From an uncultured Prevotellaceae bacterium (GTDB taxonomy: Bacteria; Bacteroidota; Bacteroidia; Bacteroidales; Bacteroidaceae), in NCBI GenBank assembly GCA_900318775.1, contig ONLY01000007.1, forward strand, positions 1 to 64,000: DNA of 64,000 nucleotides. The letters are read 5' to 3'. Within the stretch, counting starts at the first letter, position 1. Each line of letters begins with the position of its first letter. Shown here in pieces: positions 1-8,010 of this stretch. The notes beneath the pieces are model-generated. The model saw nothing but the letters and a program-made list of their open reading frames with translations, did not search any database and was not told the DNA's origin. Both the position numbers and the translations under genes were made by a program.

Positions 1-84
1 AAAATTTATGTTGAACCTTTCACTATTGAGCTGCTGACCGAGTATGACAAGAAAGACTTCAGACCTCCTCCCTTAGACATTTGA
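1..84 (+). CDS. C-terminal end of an unidentified protein (partial)
   Basis: Frame 1 is open from the window edge to a TGA at 82-84 and reads like protein (27 residues, ending RPPPLDI, with an acidic and aromatic stretch before it). This is probably the tail of a plus-strand gene beginning left of the window. The family cannot be named from so little. The non-coding, repeat-like sequence that follows fits a gene end here. Confidence 0.5.
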   Translation, partial: KIYVEPFTIELLTEYDKKDFRPPPLDI

Positions 85-177
85 CTTTTGACATTAGACC
101 TCAGCCCTCTCAACTATCACCTCTCAACTGTCAATTGTCAATTATCAATTATCAATTAAATTAGGCCGCGCCAGCCA

Positions 178-378
178 GAGCCGTGCAAGGCTCTACCATT
201 TCAGGGCTTTGCCCCCAGATTTTTTTAATAGATTTTTGATAGATTTCTATCCGAAGGATATAAAAGAGATAGCCGCAGCAGGCGGCTCTTGGGGTGTCTT
301 TATTGCTGCGCAAGAAATCACTCAAAAAAATGAAAATCTATGGGCAGAGCCCCGAAATTAGAGAGCCACTCTTGGCTC
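178..378. repeat. Imperfect inverted repeat, arms 178-227 and 324-378
   Basis: The left arm has GAGCC, then GGCTCT, then GGGCTTTGCCCCCAGATTTT. The right arm read on the other strand has GAGCC, GGCTCT, then GGGGCTCTGCCCATAGATTTT in the same order. Each arm also contains small self-complementary parts (GAGCC/GGCTC and GGGC/GCCC). The roughly 100 bases between hold AGCCGC-AGCAG-GCGGCT. The layout suggests a small non-autonomous repeat element or a large RNA fold. No transposase is present. Confidence 0.5.
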
Positions 379-504
379 CAAAAATAATGGATAGTGGATG
401 AGGGATGATGTAAAGGGTGAAAAGTGAAAAGTGGGAGGTAGAAGGTAGAAGTGTGAGAGGATTTTTACATTTTTTAAGAATATTTGAAAAAACAGGGAGA
501 AAAA

Positions 505-536
505 TTTGCAGAAATGTTTCTTTTCTGTACCTTTGT
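505..536 (+). promoter_or_regulatory. Bacteroidetes-type promoter for the first lipoprotein
   Basis: TTTG at 505-508, 19 bases, then TACCTTTG at 528-535 match the sigma-ABfr -33/-7 consensus. The lipoprotein start follows about 78 bases downstream. Confidence 0.8.
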
Positions 537-613
537 GCCGTTATGTCTCTATTCCTATTTACTACAATATAGACAACAAAGTTTATTATTAACATAGAAA
601 TCACCCAATTACT

Positions 614-1930
614 ATGAAAAAAAAATCATTCGTAAAAGTGCTCGTATTCAGTCTTGTGACACTGGTATCCATCGGTATGCTGACCGCGTGCAGCCGTGAT
701 GATGGCGATAATGAAGAAAAGCCTCAGCCAGAAGCACAAACAGACGACGAGAATCCTGACGAAGATGATCCACAGCCAGGACCTGAGCCGTACCACCCTA
801 TCTACGCTTCTACCAAGACGCTGCTGGAGGTGACGGAAAGAACGACTTATACTCCCACTGAGTTTGGTGATGTGATTGGCAGTTGGCCCATGCTGAGTTA
901 TGCTGGCGAACAGTTTGGCAATGTGATGAAAAGAACGGTGAAAGCCATTGCGACTACCCGCCTCCCGTTGATGGACCTCCGTTTTCTGAGAACGGTAGGA
1001 CTCGCACAGGATGGTTCCCGGCAGTGGGTCCTGCAGCGCCGCCTGTTCACATACAAGAGTGTATCTTTAATTACTGGCAATGACACTACGCTCGTGGGCA
1101 GTGTGATCTTCCCCACCAACACGGTAGGCAGGCCTCACAAGGTGGATATCCTGACACTTTATCACCATCAGGCTTATTTCTCAAAATCATGGCTGCCTTC
1201 TCAGGCGTTGACCTTGATGGCTCTGCATGCGCTGAACAATTCTGCCGTGATAGAACCGGATGGACAGGGTGCATCGGACAACATGAGCAAGCTGGTTGCA
1301 GAAACGCTTTATGGTGACAGGGCCTGCCTTCAGATGGTAGATTGTGTGGTGGCCGCCCTTGAGGTGATGAAAGAGGAGAACGTGACGCTGTCTGCCTCCG
1401 GATATTCCAATAACTGGGGAACATCATTAGGCACTACTTCTGCAACGGGATTCGCGCAGTATATGGAGAGAGATGCCACACCTTACTTCCAGCAACTTAT
1501 CAAACTGCATGCCACATACATTGGCGAGGGCCCCACAAAATTCAGCCAGATTAAGGGATGCAAAAATCGCGAGCCTTACCTGCCTGTGCAGAAGTATTTT
1601 GAAGGCTGGTATCCGAGCAAACCCTTCTATATGTCATCTTGCAAGGACGATGAGCTCATTGTTTATGACGAGTTGAAGGACTATTATAATAAGTTGCGCA
1701 CGATGCCAGATGGAACCATCAACCCAAATGTGCACTGGAGCGAATTCTATCTTCCTGATGCAATAAAAAAAGCGATAAATTCGGAAGATTTAAGCAAAAT
1801 AACTTGGGGAATGGGAAACCACTTAGTCACAGCGGTTGTTTCACTCATATATGCCAGCATGGTGAAAGACCCTGAGGATATGGAGAGAATCTTCTTATCT
1901 AATATATTTAACGATGAGGAGGAGGAATAA
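614..1930 (+). CDS. Alpha/beta-hydrolase-like lipoprotein (copy 1)
   Basis: A 438-residue protein with a lipoprotein signal (basic MKKK start, hydrophobic core, lipobox MLTAC with Cys at about residue 26), then an acidic Asp/Glu/Pro-rich linker (about 30-58). The rest has the order of a secretory-lipase-type alpha/beta hydrolase: VIEPDGQG (compare the usual VxPDYxGxG), GYSNNWG with the presumed nucleophile Ser265, a CKDDELIVYDEL segment placed like the acid residue, and a late GNHLVTAV His. The nucleophile elbow is GYSNN rather than GxSxG, so activity is uncertain. It is probably a surface or periplasmic esterase or peptidase of unknown substrate. It has its own promoter and an adjacent paralogue at 2178. 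The fold is inferred from motifs; the lipoprotein nature is clear. Confidence 0.75.
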   Translation: MKKKSFVKVLVFSLVTLVSIGMLTACSRDDGDNEEKPQPEAQTDDENPDEDDPQPGPEPYHPIYASTKTLLEVTERTTYTPTEFGDVIGSWPMLSYAGEQFGNVMKRTVKAIATTRLPLMDLRFLRTVGLAQDGSRQWVLQRRLFTYKSVSLITGNDTTLVGSVIFPTNTVGRPHKVDILTLYHHQAYFSKSWLPSQALTLMALHALNNSAVIEPDGQGASDNMSKLVAETLYGDRACLQMVDCVVAALEVMKEENVTLSASGYSNNWGTSLGTTSATGFAQYMERDATPYFQQLIKLHATYIGEGPTKFSQIKGCKNREPYLPVQKYFEGWYPSKPFYMSSCKDDELIVYDELKDYYNKLRTMPDGTINPNVHWSEFYLPDAIKKAINSEDLSKITWGMGNHLVTAVVSLIYASMVKDPEDMERIFLSNIFNDEEEE

Positions 1931-2019
1931 AACAAACCTGAGAATTCATACAAAAACCCCTATCATGACGATAAAATTAAACTATTTTAAACATTTTATT
2001 AAAAAAATATGACGATATA

Positions 2020-2050
2020 TTTGCATAAGCGCCACATTTTTGTACCTTTG
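2020..2050 (+). promoter_or_regulatory. Bacteroidetes-type promoter for the second lipoprotein
   Basis: TTTG at 2020-2023, 19 bases, then TACCTTTG at 2043-2050. The gene start is 128 bases downstream, leaving a long AT-rich leader. Having its own promoter means the two paralogues can be expressed separately. Confidence 0.8.
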
Positions 2051-2177
2051 TACCATAATCAACCTTTGTTCTATCCACTTTACACATAGATTACAAGGTA
2101 ATTATTATTTAATAACCAAACAATATACTTAATACCCAAATTATTTTATTTATTAATACACAAACTATTCAATTACT

Positions 2178-3404
2178 ATGAAAAAGAAATTATTCGTAAA
2201 AGTGATTACACTTGGTCTCACCGCATGGGTATCTATGGGACTAATGACAGCATGCCACGATAGTGACAGCAGTGATGAGCAAAAGGCCGCACCAAAAGAG
2301 TATCATCCAATCGATGCATCTACAAGCACGTTACGCGACATCATCGAGAAAACCGAGTATGACCCAACCACGTTTGGCGATGTGTTAGGCGAATGGCCTA
2401 TGCTTAGTTATTCAAGCGAAGGTATTGCGAAACTGATGCAATCCTCGTTGAAATTGACGGTAAGAAATCGTCTTCCACAGATAGACGCGCTGTTTAAGGA
2501 GCGTGTGGGAACTGGCGCCAAAGGTGCACGTCAGTGGAATCTGAAACGCTATGTATTCACCTACAAGAGCGTATCTGGCGTTACTGGCAATGACACCATC
2601 CTCGTGGGCAGTGTGATATTCCCTACCAACACTGTAGGTAAAGCTCATCAGGTGGATGTGCTTACGCTTTACCACCACCAGGCTTATTTCAAGAGAACAT
2701 GGCTGCCTTCTCATGCGGTGACCATGATGGCTTTGCACGCATTGCACAATTCTGCCGTGATAGAACCCGACGGTCAGGGAGCAAAATATGAGATGGAAGA
2801 CTTGATCAGAGAGAATCTGCAAGGTGACCTGACGGCTCTGCAGATGGCTGACTGCGTGCTGGCTGCCCTTGAGGTGATGAAACAGGACAATGTGACACTG
2901 GCTGCTGACGGCTATTCCAACAACTGGGGCACATCGCTCGGAACGGTTGCCGCCACAGGCTTTGCACAGTATATGGAGAGAGATGCTACACCTGACTTGA
3001 AGCAGCTCATCAAACTGCGCGCCACCTACATTGGCGAGGGCCCAACCATGCTGAGCCAAGTGAGAGGATATGAAGATAAGGTAGCCAACCCACCTGTACA
3101 GAAATTTTACAACGGCTGGTACCCAAGTCTGCCATTCTATATGTCTTGTTGTCCAGACGACAAACTCATCAATTATGATGAACTGAAGAGCTATTATAAC
3201 CAGTTGCGCATCATGCCGGACGGAGCTGCAAACGTCAAAGTGAAATGGCTTGAATTGAATCTCCCACCTGCAGTGGTAACAATTTTAAATACTGAACAAA
3301 TCCGCGAACGCCTCGGCAACAATTCTGTGCACTTGGTTGCATCTATCGTTTCTCTGTATGCGGCCAGCGTGGCGAAAGACCCGGCAGATGTTGAGAATTT
3401 TTAA
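2178..3404 (+). CDS. Alpha/beta-hydrolase-like lipoprotein (copy 2)
   Basis: A 408-residue paralogue of the preceding gene; long stretches are identical (for example around SVIFPTNTVG, TLYHHQAYF and GYSNNWGTSLG). It has the same MKKK lipoprotein signal with lipobox LMTAC and a shorter acidic linker. The presumed triad is kept: Ser247 in GYSNN, the PDDKLINYDEL acid segment, and a His in NSVHLVA. The two copies diverge most in the linker and the last 60 residues, which suggests duplication followed by specialisation. Substrate unknown. A weak hairpin lies downstream at 3522-3570. Confidence 0.75.
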   Translation: MKKKLFVKVITLGLTAWVSMGLMTACHDSDSSDEQKAAPKEYHPIDASTSTLRDIIEKTEYDPTTFGDVLGEWPMLSYSSEGIAKLMQSSLKLTVRNRLPQIDALFKERVGTGAKGARQWNLKRYVFTYKSVSGVTGNDTILVGSVIFPTNTVGKAHQVDVLTLYHHQAYFKRTWLPSHAVTMMALHALHNSAVIEPDGQGAKYEMEDLIRENLQGDLTALQMADCVLAALEVMKQDNVTLAADGYSNNWGTSLGTVAATGFAQYMERDATPDLKQLIKLRATYIGEGPTMLSQVRGYEDKVANPPVQKFYNGWYPSLPFYMSCCPDDKLINYDELKSYYNQLRIMPDGAANVKVKWLELNLPPAVVTILNTEQIRERLGNNSVHLVASIVSLYAASVAKDPADVENF

Positions 3405-3521
3405 ATTCAAATCAATATTTCTCTTAGGATAATCACCTATATTCCTATTATAACTAAATTTTAATTAACTATAGTTTCGTATGCAGGTTAATAACAGCCT
3501 GACTGGTCATTATTATTCATC

Positions 3522-3570
3522 AAGAATTGGAGAATTGGAGGCCAATGGCGCTCTCCAATCTCTAATTCTT
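3522..3570. terminator. Imperfect hairpin between the lipoprotein and ligase genes
   Basis: AAGAATTGGAGAATTGGAG at 3522-3540 pairs, with a few mismatches, with the CTCTCCAATCTCTAATTCTT arm at 3551-3570 around the loop GCCAATGGCG. There is no long T run, so it may be a weak terminator or a leader structure of the next operon. Confidence 0.4.
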
Positions 3571-3610
3571 TACAAATAAAATAGCCACTTCGGAAACTTA
3601 AATCTAGAAT

Positions 3611-5461
3611 ATGAAAACAATGAATACAATGAATACAACTATGACTGACACTGAAACAAAAGTATTGATGCCTTCAGAAGAAAGGGTATGGGAAAAGCAC
3701 TATCAACCCGGCGCCACAGAACTGTTGAAGGAGAAAATGCCTGAGCAGACATTGTGGAAATTCCTCTCTACAGCGATAAAGGCAGACAACGATGAGCATG
3801 ATGCTCTGGTGTACTTCGGACGCCACATCAAGCGCAGCACGTTGCTCCAAAAGGTGGAGAAGTGGGCACGAGTGATGAAAGGCATGGGACTGGGCGTGGG
3901 TGACCAAATACTGCTCTTCAGCCCTGCTGCGCCCGAATCGTATTATGTGCTCTTTGCGGCTGACTGCATTGGCGTCACGACCATCATGCCTAACATGTCG
4001 GCCAGTTCGGAGGCACTGAAGAAATACTATGCACAAGCCAAGGTGGCATTTGTGTTCGACGGAATGGAAGGCCTGCTCAGCAAGATACTGGAGAAGCCTC
4101 AATTTGAATATGTAGTACTGATGGATGTCACCCGTTCGATGAGTGCCCCACTCAAACATATCTTGGGACTGGCAAACTGGGTGAAGACGCACAAAGCCCG
4201 CAACCGTCATACCAAATATATGACGATGCGCCAGGCCATTGCCCGATTCGGCAAGTATGAGGGTCCGATTGATGCTCCTTTCCAGAAAGACCGCGTAGCA
4301 ATGGTATTCTCAACTGGCGGCACCACAAAGGCTGGCGAGGCTAAGCTCATCTGCATGACAGACAAAGCTATGGTTGAGATGTTCCGCGGAGCAAAGGTAT
4401 TGAATAAGAATGGAATTATCTTGAAGCCGGGCAACACATCGCTTTGCCAGCTGCCTCCTTTCGTTTGTACGGGTCTATTCATATTGGTGTTGCTGCCATT
4501 GGTTCATGGCATGACGATATACATGGAACCTCGTCTGAATCTGGAGAGGTTCACTGCATGCATCAAAAAGATGCGCCCCAACATGACATTGGTGCCTGGT
4601 CCGCTGTGGGCTGGTTTCTTCCGTCATGTTGAACAGCAACTGGCCAAGGGCAAGAAGGTTGACCTGAGCCATTTCATTTTCCCTGTCATGGGCGGCGAAG
4701 GATGCACACCGGAGAAACTGACGTGGATGGACAAGCTGATGAGGAAATGCAACGCAAAGACTGGCATCATATCTGGCTACGGCATGAGCGAGGTGTTCTC
4801 TGTCATCACGGTTGACTTCCGTCCTGAATTGATAGACAAACGGAATGACAAACTCGCCATTAGCGTGGGTTATCCTTACCCTGGCTTCACCGTGGGCATC
4901 TTCGACAAGGACGGCAAGGAACTGGGATATGGCCAGAGAGGCGAGTTGTGGGTGAATACCCCCACCCGACTGGCAGGATATCTGGAGAACGGAACAGTGG
5001 CGTGCTGCACGAATGAAGATGGATGGGTACATACGGGCGACCTCTGCGAGATGGATGAAGACGGACTTGTCTATGTCTATGGCCGCATGAGCAAGTATGT
5101 GGAAGCTCCCGACGGAACTCATGTCTATCTTTTTGACATCGCCAACCGTCTGCGCCAAGACAAGGATGTTAAAGAGAGTCTCGTGGCTGTTGTTGAGAGT
5201 GATGAGGCAAAAGAGCCACAAGTGATGGCTCACCTGGTTTTGGAAGACGGCGCACAGATGAACTACGAGCTGCTCAAACGCCTCGATGATGACTTGGCAA
5301 CAATGCTGCCAAAGGGTTTTGAGGTGAAGGGATACAAGCAGCAGGAAGAATTCAAGATGAGTTTCATCTGCAAAACCAATGTCGCTCACTACGCCAGTGA
5401 GTATGACGGATACGTGAAACCGTCCAACGGTCAGCTGACCGAAGTAACGGTTTCTAAATGA
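3611..5461 (+). CDS. Adenylate-forming (AMP-binding) enzyme, unknown substrate
   Basis: A 616-residue acyl-CoA-synthetase-like protein. The ATP-binding loop is STGGTTKAGEAK (about residues 234-245), the adenine motif is GYGMSE (389-394), and the ribose-binding Asp is in HTGDL (D477). The C-terminal lid is unusual: after GRMSKYVEAPDG the usual IKxxGxxI hinge pattern is not recognisable, and the very end has KMSFICKTN in place of the usual PxTxxGK catalytic-lysine motif. It may make acyl-adenylates with a changed second half-reaction. It is 20 bases ahead of the efflux-pump genes in the same direction, so probably co-transcribed. The family is clear; the substrate is not. Confidence 0.8.
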   Translation: MKTMNTMNTTMTDTETKVLMPSEERVWEKHYQPGATELLKEKMPEQTLWKFLSTAIKADNDEHDALVYFGRHIKRSTLLQKVEKWARVMKGMGLGVGDQILLFSPAAPESYYVLFAADCIGVTTIMPNMSASSEALKKYYAQAKVAFVFDGMEGLLSKILEKPQFEYVVLMDVTRSMSAPLKHILGLANWVKTHKARNRHTKYMTMRQAIARFGKYEGPIDAPFQKDRVAMVFSTGGTTKAGEAKLICMTDKAMVEMFRGAKVLNKNGIILKPGNTSLCQLPPFVCTGLFILVLLPLVHGMTIYMEPRLNLERFTACIKKMRPNMTLVPGPLWAGFFRHVEQQLAKGKKVDLSHFIFPVMGGEGCTPEKLTWMDKLMRKCNAKTGIISGYGMSEVFSVITVDFRPELIDKRNDKLAISVGYPYPGFTVGIFDKDGKELGYGQRGELWVNTPTRLAGYLENGTVACCTNEDGWVHTGDLCEMDEDGLVYVYGRMSKYVEAPDGTHVYLFDIANRLRQDKDVKESLVAVVESDEAKEPQVMAHLVLEDGAQMNYELLKRLDDDLATMLPKGFEVKGYKQQEEFKMSFICKTNVAHYASEYDGYVKPSNGQLTEVTVSK

Positions 5462-5481
5462 ATGATTGAACAACATTATAT

Positions 5482-6897
5482 ATGAAGAAAAAAAGTAGTT
5501 TTATCAAGCTGGCCCTACTGACAGGGTGTCTCATGCAAGCGGTCATGGCCAAGGCTCAAGTCTTGACCCTTGATGACTGCGTGATGATGGCGATGATGTC
5601 GAACAAGCAGATTCGGGCAACCGAACACATGATGAAAGAGTATGAGCATACCCAGAAATCGGTTTATGCGAATTTCTTCCCCAACATCAGCTTGACGGCA
5701 AGTGACTTCTACAGCACCATACAGGGAAAATCTGTCATGGACATCGCCTCCCCTATCGGAGCCTATGCAGGTCAACAGGTGCAGAACATGCTGCCTCTCG
5801 TTGTCAACGAGGCCTTGGAAAGGCAGATTTCGCAGAATGTGGCACAATACGTCAGACCCCTGAACCCCGATGTAGGATTCAAGGTGAAGAACGTGATGAG
5901 TGCCAATGTCACGCTGGAACAACCTGTCTATGCGGGCGGAAAGATTTCCACCGCTAACAGAATGGGAAAGCTGGGTGTGAAGATTGCATCGGAAGTACAT
6001 GAGCTTTCGCGCGAGCAAATCATCGTGGATGTTCATGAAGCTTACCAGCTGCTGGTCAAAGCCAAAGAGATGGAGGTGGTGGCTCACAAGTACGATTCGC
6101 TGCTGACACAAGTGGAGCACGACGTGCAGAGTGCCGTCAAGCATGGAATGGCAAGCCACAACGAGGAGATGAAGGTGGCAGTGAAGAAGGCTGATGCCGA
6201 ACTGAAAATCCGACAAGCAGAAAACGGCGTGCGGCTGGCAAGGATGAACCTCTGCCAACTCATAGGCAAGCCCCTCGACTCGATGATTGAACCCGTTCTT
6301 CCTGAGGACGATGAGTTTATTGGACCGATTGACAAGGATGCCAGCGTCATGAACAGAACTGAATACCAGTTGCTAGAACTGAATTCGCAGTTGGCTCAAG
6401 AAAAGGTCCGCATGGAGAAGTCGGCATATATGCCACAACTCGGTGTGATGATGAACGCGGGAGTGATTGACGGTATGGAATTGCTTGACAGCAAGCTGTT
6501 CCGTCACAAGTTCAACATGACAGTGGGAGCCGTGCTGAAAATGCCTCTTTTCCACGCCAACGAAACACGGCACAAGGTGGCTGCTGCCAAGGAGGCGCTG
6601 TATCAGGAACAGATTCGCCAACAGGAATTGGCTGACAAGATGAATCTGGACTTGCAGCGCCACGCCAACGAGGTGGACGAGGCACGACTGGAACTACAAC
6701 TCAGAAAACGCAATCTGGACCGATGTGAAGAAAACCTGCGTGTCAGCCGCAGTGCCTATACCGTAGGTATGGAAACGCTGAGCGAACTGCTGGTTGCGCA
6801 GGTGCTGTGGCAAGAGGCTTATGCCGAACTTGTCGAGTCACGCTATCAGACAAAAGTAAAAATGATGAAATGGCGCAAAGCCGCTGGAAAACTATGA
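5482..6897 (+). CDS. TolC-family outer-membrane efflux protein
   Basis: 471 residues with a Sec signal peptide (cleavage likely after AKA near residue 25) followed by the LTLDDCVMMAM start typical of outer-membrane efflux proteins. Two long alpha-helical halves with heptad-like Glu/Lys/Leu patterns (about 175-255 and 365-460) and LxQPVYAGGK and LKMPLFH strand segments support the trimeric channel fold. It overlaps the next gene by four bases (ATGA), so translation is probably coupled. It forms the exit duct for the RND pump encoded two genes on. Confidence 0.9.
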   Translation: MKKKSSFIKLALLTGCLMQAVMAKAQVLTLDDCVMMAMMSNKQIRATEHMMKEYEHTQKSVYANFFPNISLTASDFYSTIQGKSVMDIASPIGAYAGQQVQNMLPLVVNEALERQISQNVAQYVRPLNPDVGFKVKNVMSANVTLEQPVYAGGKISTANRMGKLGVKIASEVHELSREQIIVDVHEAYQLLVKAKEMEVVAHKYDSLLTQVEHDVQSAVKHGMASHNEEMKVAVKKADAELKIRQAENGVRLARMNLCQLIGKPLDSMIEPVLPEDDEFIGPIDKDASVMNRTEYQLLELNSQLAQEKVRMEKSAYMPQLGVMMNAGVIDGMELLDSKLFRHKFNMTVGAVLKMPLFHANETRHKVAAAKEALYQEQIRQQELADKMNLDLQRHANEVDEARLELQLRKRNLDRCEENLRVSRSAYTVGMETLSELLVAQVLWQEAYAELVESRYQTKVKMMKWRKAAGKL

Positions 6898-7976
6898 ATA
6901 AAAGAAACATTATGATGAACTGCAGCACCCTTGTGCTCGCACTCTCCTTGATGCTCTGTCTGATGACAGCATGCGGGAAGAAGAAACCAAACACCTCATT
7001 GCAATGGGTGAATGTGGTCGAGTTGACCCCTACAGCAGGAACTGCCAGTGCCTCCTATCCTGCCAAGACAGAGGCAATGCACATTACGGACTTGGCGTTC
7101 AGGGTGCTTGGCACCATTGAGCAGGTGCTGGTCAAAGAGGGTGACCCTGTAACTGCAGGACAGGTCGTGGCACGTCTGTACGAACGTGACTACAGCACTC
7201 AGTTGCGGGCTACCGAAGCTGAATACCGGCAAATCAGCGCGGAATGTGAACGTGTGGCTGAGATGTACAAAGACCGTGCCGTAAGCGACAATAACTATGA
7301 CAAGGCGCGTTATGGTTTGCAGCAGATTACAGAGAAGCTGACGAATCATCGCAACCAGCTGGCAGACTGTGTGCTGCGTGCACCCTTCGACGGATATGTC
7401 AATGAGATATATAAGCATAAAATCGAGACAGTAGCGCCTGGACAACCCATCTTGTCGGTCTATTCCTCTAACGGCGTTGAAGTGGTCATCCACATTCCAG
7501 AACGCGCCTATGCTCATCGTAAGCCGGATGATACCTATACGGTCACCTTCGGTTCGCTGCCGGGAAGGTCTTTCCCACTTGCCATAAGAACCGCAGCGAC
7601 AATGGCTAACGACAATCACCTGTACGAGATGCACCTGGTGCTGAAGGAAAACGTTCCCGAAATCACACCAGGAATGTCTGCGATGGTGGAAGTGAATCAC
7701 AAGCAGGACGCCAGCGATGGCATCAAAGTGCCAACGGGAGCCGTATGGACAGAAGAGCAGAAGAGTTTTGTCTTTGTGTACGACAAGAAAGACTCTACGG
7801 TAAAGAAGACGGCTGTCAAAGTGGAGCGATTGGAGAACGATGGATACATAACCATTTCGGAAGGCCCGAAGGAAGGCTGCCAGATAGTGGCTTCTGGTGT
7901 TCACCACTTGACCGACGGCCAGAAAGTGAGGGTGCATGAGAAGGCCTCCAGCCTTAACGCAGGAAACCTTAAATAA
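6894..7976 (+). CDS. Membrane fusion protein (periplasmic adaptor) of RND pump
   Basis: 360 residues. The start is placed at the ATG overlapping the previous stop because it gives a clean lipoprotein signal (MNKRNIMMN, hydrophobic core, LMTAC). HlyD/AcrA-like order: barrel-sandwich strands (VLVKEGDPVTAGQVVARLY), a helical hairpin (about 105-155), LRAPFDGYV closing the lipoyl-like domain, then beta-barrel and membrane-proximal domains ending GVHHLTDGQKVRV. It should link the TolC channel to the inner-membrane pump. An upstream in-frame extension exists but would lie within the TolC gene and has no signal. Confidence 0.9.
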   Translation: MNKRNIMMNCSTLVLALSLMLCLMTACGKKKPNTSLQWVNVVELTPTAGTASASYPAKTEAMHITDLAFRVLGTIEQVLVKEGDPVTAGQVVARLYERDYSTQLRATEAEYRQISAECERVAEMYKDRAVSDNNYDKARYGLQQITEKLTNHRNQLADCVLRAPFDGYVNEIYKHKIETVAPGQPILSVYSSNGVEVVIHIPERAYAHRKPDDTYTVTFGSLPGRSFPLAIRTAATMANDNHLYEMHLVLKENVPEITPGMSAMVEVNHKQDASDGIKVPTGAVWTEEQKSFVFVYDKKDSTVKKTAVKVERLENDGYITISEGPKEGCQIVASGVHHLTDGQKVRVHEKASSLNAGNLK

Positions 7977-8010
7977 TGTCAGTTGGACAATAACAGCATT
8001 TGATTAATCT

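Larger units (their letters stand above)
85..613. other. Long non-coding stretch with repeats and a promoter
   Basis: No believable gene lies in these 529 bases. Bases 121-157 are a tandem run of TCAATTGTCAATTATCAATT-like units. Bases 178-227 and 324-378 form an imperfect inverted repeat (listed separately). Bases 410-460 are a purine-rich run of GTGAAAAGTG-type units. A promoter lies at 505-536. The 88-codon minus-strand reading frame across 338-604 has low-complexity, unprotein-like content. Confidence 0.7.

Noticed and set aside
121..157. CRISPR-like repeats (also 12991-13039)
   Set aside because: Units of 7-8 bases run without spacers; they are simple tandem repeats, not a CRISPR array.
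338..604. 88-codon minus-strand reading frame before the first lipoprotein
   Set aside because: It covers low-complexity repeats and the lipoprotein promoter; no family likeness.
4475..5476. 333-codon minus-strand reading frame
   Set aside because: Fully antisense to the adenylate-forming enzyme gene; His/Leu-rich low-quality protein, typical of a shadow frame.
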